Shown here piece by piece: positions 61,401-64,000 of a stretch of DNA of 64,000 nt. Position numbers and translations under genes: made by a program. The notes below the pieces were generated by a model, which was given only the letters and a program-made list of their open reading frames with translations, was not told the DNA's origin and did no database searches. The stretch spans positions 38,441,355 to 38,505,354 of the forward strand of contig CM018032.1 in the NCBI GenBank assembly GCA_008638375.1, given 5' to 3'. Source of the stretch: Nyssa sinensis. Lineage: Eukaryota; Streptophyta; Magnoliopsida; Cornales; Nyssaceae. The stretch's first letter is position 1, and every line of letters starts with the position of its first letter.

Positions 61401-62371
61401 GTACTCCGGTCCATCGGGGTGAGGCCCGTAAAGGAGATTGGTACTCCGGTCCATCGGGTGAGGCCCGTAAAGGAGATTGGTACTCCGGTCCATCGGGGCG
61501 AGGCCCGTAAAGGAGATTGGTACTCTGGTCCATCGGGGCGAGGCCCGTAAAGTAGGTTGGTACTCCGGTCCATCAGGGCGGGGCCCGTAAAGGAGACATG
61601 TGTGTGGCATAGAGTTTTCATGAGTGTGTCATGCATATTGTCATTGCATCGCATTAATTCATGGATGTGGTATTGAGTTTGCTTAGATACATTATGTATG
61701 TGGCCATTACATTGTATGAATAATTAGGGAGGTATGTAGATATAAATATATACTTGCACATGCCACATCTTACTTGGATGCAATATGTATATTGACATTG
61801 CATTGTATGAATGATTAGGGAGGCATGTAGAAATAAATGTACACTCGCACATGCCACGTCTTAATTTTGTTCCTTGCATTAGTATTATATCATACCAGCA
61901 TGTTGGCGCTGACCCATTCGTGGGCACAGGTTTCAGGTAAAGCTCCTGGTACATGGGACTAGAAGAGGTTTTGGAGAAAAAAGAGGAAATGAAATTTGGA
62001 AGAGTATATAGCACTTGGGGTGTACTTTTGTAATATAGGGGCTTAAGCCCAAACTGTATGTAGGAGATAACTATTGAGTGTATCTTATATGTATGTATGT
62101 TAAAGGAAAAAAATGCGTGTTTAATTTTCATGAATTGTGGCCATCGAGTGAGGATGGATTGTGATGTGTTTGTATATATGTAATGTATTGTGATTATCAG
62201 GGGGAAAAAGGCCCGAAAAACAGAGGAGGTTCTGCCAAAATTTTATGAAAATTAAAGAACTCTATCTAATTTGTCGTAAATTCGTAAATCTAATTAACTA
62301 CCTTTCATTTTTATTTACTTTCTGTTTGTCAGTCGCACCTCGGGTTTCGGTCAGAAATTCGGGGCGTGACA
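58452..62371 (+). mobile_element. Long-LTR family copy G (solo LTR), 3920 bp
   Basis: It starts TGTAAAGACCTGG and ends TCGGGGCGTGACA, with the perfect target duplication ATATC (58447-58451 and 62372-62376). It sits within the Copia gag frame, which reads on across it. It has a splice-donor-like CAGGTATGAT near 60818, the 40-bp minisatellite at 61400-61598 and TA/TG microsatellites near 59540. It is the longest copy; 58800-60700 contains sequence with little match to the other copies. Confidence 0.92.
61400..61598. repeat. 40-bp minisatellite in LTR copy G
   Basis: Five units beginning GGTACTCCGGTCCATCGG at 61400, 61440, 61479, 61519 and 61559 and containing GAGGCCCGTAAAG. The unit is near a multiple of three on shift, so it opens long repeat-coded frames on the minus strand that are not genes. 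Confidence 0.97.
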
Positions 62372-62376
62372 ATATC

Positions 62377-62510
62377 TACTTGGGGTGCATTAACACCAAG
62401 AAAGTCTGGGCAATCCGTAATGAGCACATCCTCAGTAATAAGTATAATGTTCAAGTTCTTTTCCAGTTCACTTAATTTAGACCAAGTCAACTTAATTTCT
62501 AAGAATCATA
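62377..62510 (-). pseudogene. Copia gag N-terminal fragment upstream of LTR copy G
   Basis: The minus strand encodes KLSELEKNLNIILITEDVL and PDFLGVNAPQVD, the N-terminal gag that continues at 58451 after removal of copy G. The start codon region is decayed (stops near 62500). Confidence 0.7.
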
Positions 62511-63455
62511 TACAAGCATACATTGATATGGATGTAAAATAAACAATAAATAACCTTCACTTTCATAAACATATAGTGATATCCTCAATCCACTATTAAT
62601 GAATGCATTGGTACCTAAACCTATACATAACATTCTCTGTAGGGATGACAATGCAATTCAAATGATTAGAAGAACCATCATATCCTATATGATTTTATTA
62701 CCTGGACATCTTATGTCAAATAAAATTATAACTTTTAATATCCTTTAGTCTTCAAAAGAAAGTGACAAACTCTATGGGGAGAATACCATTCCCTCTTGAT
62801 TAAGTGTATGCCATCATCTCGAATTAAAAAACAACCATTTTGAGTACTGATCTCCGTTATTATTATAAAGATTCATATTATCATACATGTGGATATTGTT
62901 ATTTTATACCATGAGATGGTTAGTCCTTGAACTGTTATTACAAATAGTTCATGTATATAAATGAGATTTTTGTACAAGAGATAAACTTATGACCAAGCAG
63001 TTCTAGAATTGTTCGTAGTCATTGATGAGACTGGGCATCTTGTCTGTAGACTATGGTTTATCTCAACCACTAGAGTAGTGGACTATGAGTTATTGTATTA
63101 GTGTATTTAAAATACACTGAACTAGATCACTATAAGAAACACGTCATATAAAGTTGTCATATTTGATGTGACTTTTATATTCACTACTCGTAGTAACCTC
63201 TTAATCTTGAGAGAATGGTAGACTCAAGTTCTTAATGGTGGTGACTTTGAGTTATCAATGAGTGAGGTCTCTTATATCAACACATCGGTATCTTGAGAAA
63301 TCATTGTTTAGGTTGTGGGAACACATATTATCAAGGAAAATCTAAACTTTCTAAATTATAAAGATGGATATCACCAATGTATTAATTCAATTGATTAATC
63401 ACTGAAATTCGAATTCGGTCTTTTCAATAGATCGTTTATTGAGATGTTGACCAAT
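62511..63455 (-). other. Copia 5' leader region; no gene
   Basis: It lies between the LTR end (63456) and gag. There is no TGGTATCAGAGC-type primer site; ATTGGTCAACATC directly follows the LTR on the minus strand. The sequence has no coding signal. Confidence 0.45.
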
Positions 63456-64000
63456 TGTTGGGTTCATAACCACAACAGAAGCAATTTCAAAAAATTTATT
63501 TGGATCTTTTTTTTTTTACATGAATCATATAATATTGAAAAAAAGGGTTATAATTACCTTGTTCTTGATAATCTTGATTGTTGAAGAAGCCTTCTTGAAT
63601 AAAATGATGCAATATTCCTTCTCTTACTCCTCTAGGTCTTCTCCTCAAAAAGAGGGGTTAGAATTACCTTATTCTTGATAATCTTAATTTTTGTAGAAGC
63701 CTTCTTGAAATGATTGATGCAATCTTTCTTCTCCAACTCCTCTAGGTCTTCTCCGTTTTTCCCATTATGCAAGCCGTGCACTAGAGGGAAGAGTGGGCTC
63801 CCTCTTTTACTCTCCTACAAGAAAATAATATTTTTTGTGTGTATGACTATTCCCCTTATGTCACATATTCATAGGAGTTTGAAAAATTAGGGTAAAATGA
63901 GGGATCTAAGGTCCCACAAAATTAGCTCTAATTAGTCAATTAATTTTTATTAATTCTTAATTAATTAATGACTAATTAATTCCACTAAATAATTAGAATT
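63456..64000 (-). repeat. 5' LTR of the Copia element, partial (runs off the window)
   Basis: TGTTGGGTTCATAACCA at 63456 corresponds to the LTR edge at 56356. The internal repeats of about 110 bp (TTCTTGATAATCTT...) occur here twice. On the minus strand the LTR ends ...CCAACA. The other boundary is beyond 64000. Confidence 0.65.

Noticed and set aside
61138..61654. Repeat-rich minus-strand open frames with a recurring DGPEYQSPLRAS-type peptide
   Set aside because: They are created by the 40-bp minisatellite; no start context, no homology, and they cross an LTR.
1..64000. An undescribed cellular system such as a defence or biosynthetic cluster
   Set aside because: Apart from the WRKY gene, every coding trace belongs to a known transposon or pararetrovirus type; the novelty here is structural.

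Overview
The window is nuclear DNA of a flowering plant, most likely a eudicot. The evidence is a three-exon group IId WRKY transcription factor gene, plant-type Ty3/Gypsy, Ty1/Copia, CACTA and other inverted-repeat transposons, and an endogenous caulimovirid (plant pararetrovirus). I cannot name the species. The only gene that looks intact is the WRKY gene (complement 19346-20740). Nearly everything else is layered, decaying mobile DNA.

Layout. 1-18332 is the right part of a CACTA transposon: the tail of one ORF, a spliced Transposase_24-like pseudogene (272-1764), a 161-bp tandem array split into 1868-2928 and 16690-17450, and TTAGCGACGCAC-rich subterminal repeats ending in the inverted terminus CCTGTAGTG at 18332. 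Its array is interrupted by a long-terminal-repeat (LTR) unit (2929-16689, target duplication GCCTA). That LTR is itself interrupted at a (TA)n tract by two endogenous caulimovirid copies (about 4614-14815). The copies lie tail to tail and meet at a near-palindrome built from their tRNA-Met primer-binding sites (9737-9815). The plus copy keeps coat protein, protease, reverse transcriptase and RNase H. The minus copy keeps the movement protein region and the viral promoter.

18333-25590 is the WRKY gene with flanking AT-rich intergenic DNA, a diverged Gypsy LTR remnant (22195-22620), a long (AG)n tract and a 0.7-kb inverted-repeat element. 25591-49193 is one Ty3/Gypsy element (LTRs 557 and 558 bp, target duplication ATAGA/ATAGG) stretched to 23.6 kb by five insertions of a single long-LTR family: 28443-34803 (with 29446-32786 nested inside it), 35585-38687, 39423-42843 and 45193-48357. 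49194-64000 holds decayed Copia sequence on the minus strand. One Copia fragment (50690-53830) is split by a 2.7-kb inverted-repeat element that contains further small elements. A second Copia (56356-64000) has a seventh copy of the long-LTR family (58452-62371) in its gag.

Main observations. (1) Seven copies of one 3-4 kb LTR, all without internal domains; six still have perfect 5-bp target duplications, and several sit exactly inside coding sequence whose frame resumes on the far side. (2) The tail-to-tail pararetrovirus pair and its complementary losses. (3) A strong bias of nonsense mutations towards CAG to TAG, confirmed by CAG/TAG differences between duplicated viral segments within this window, as expected from deamination of CHG-methylated cytosine. 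(4) A minisatellite at the equivalent place in most LTR copies whose unit sequence differs from copy to copy. I found no CRISPR array, no rRNA and no convincing tRNA gene.
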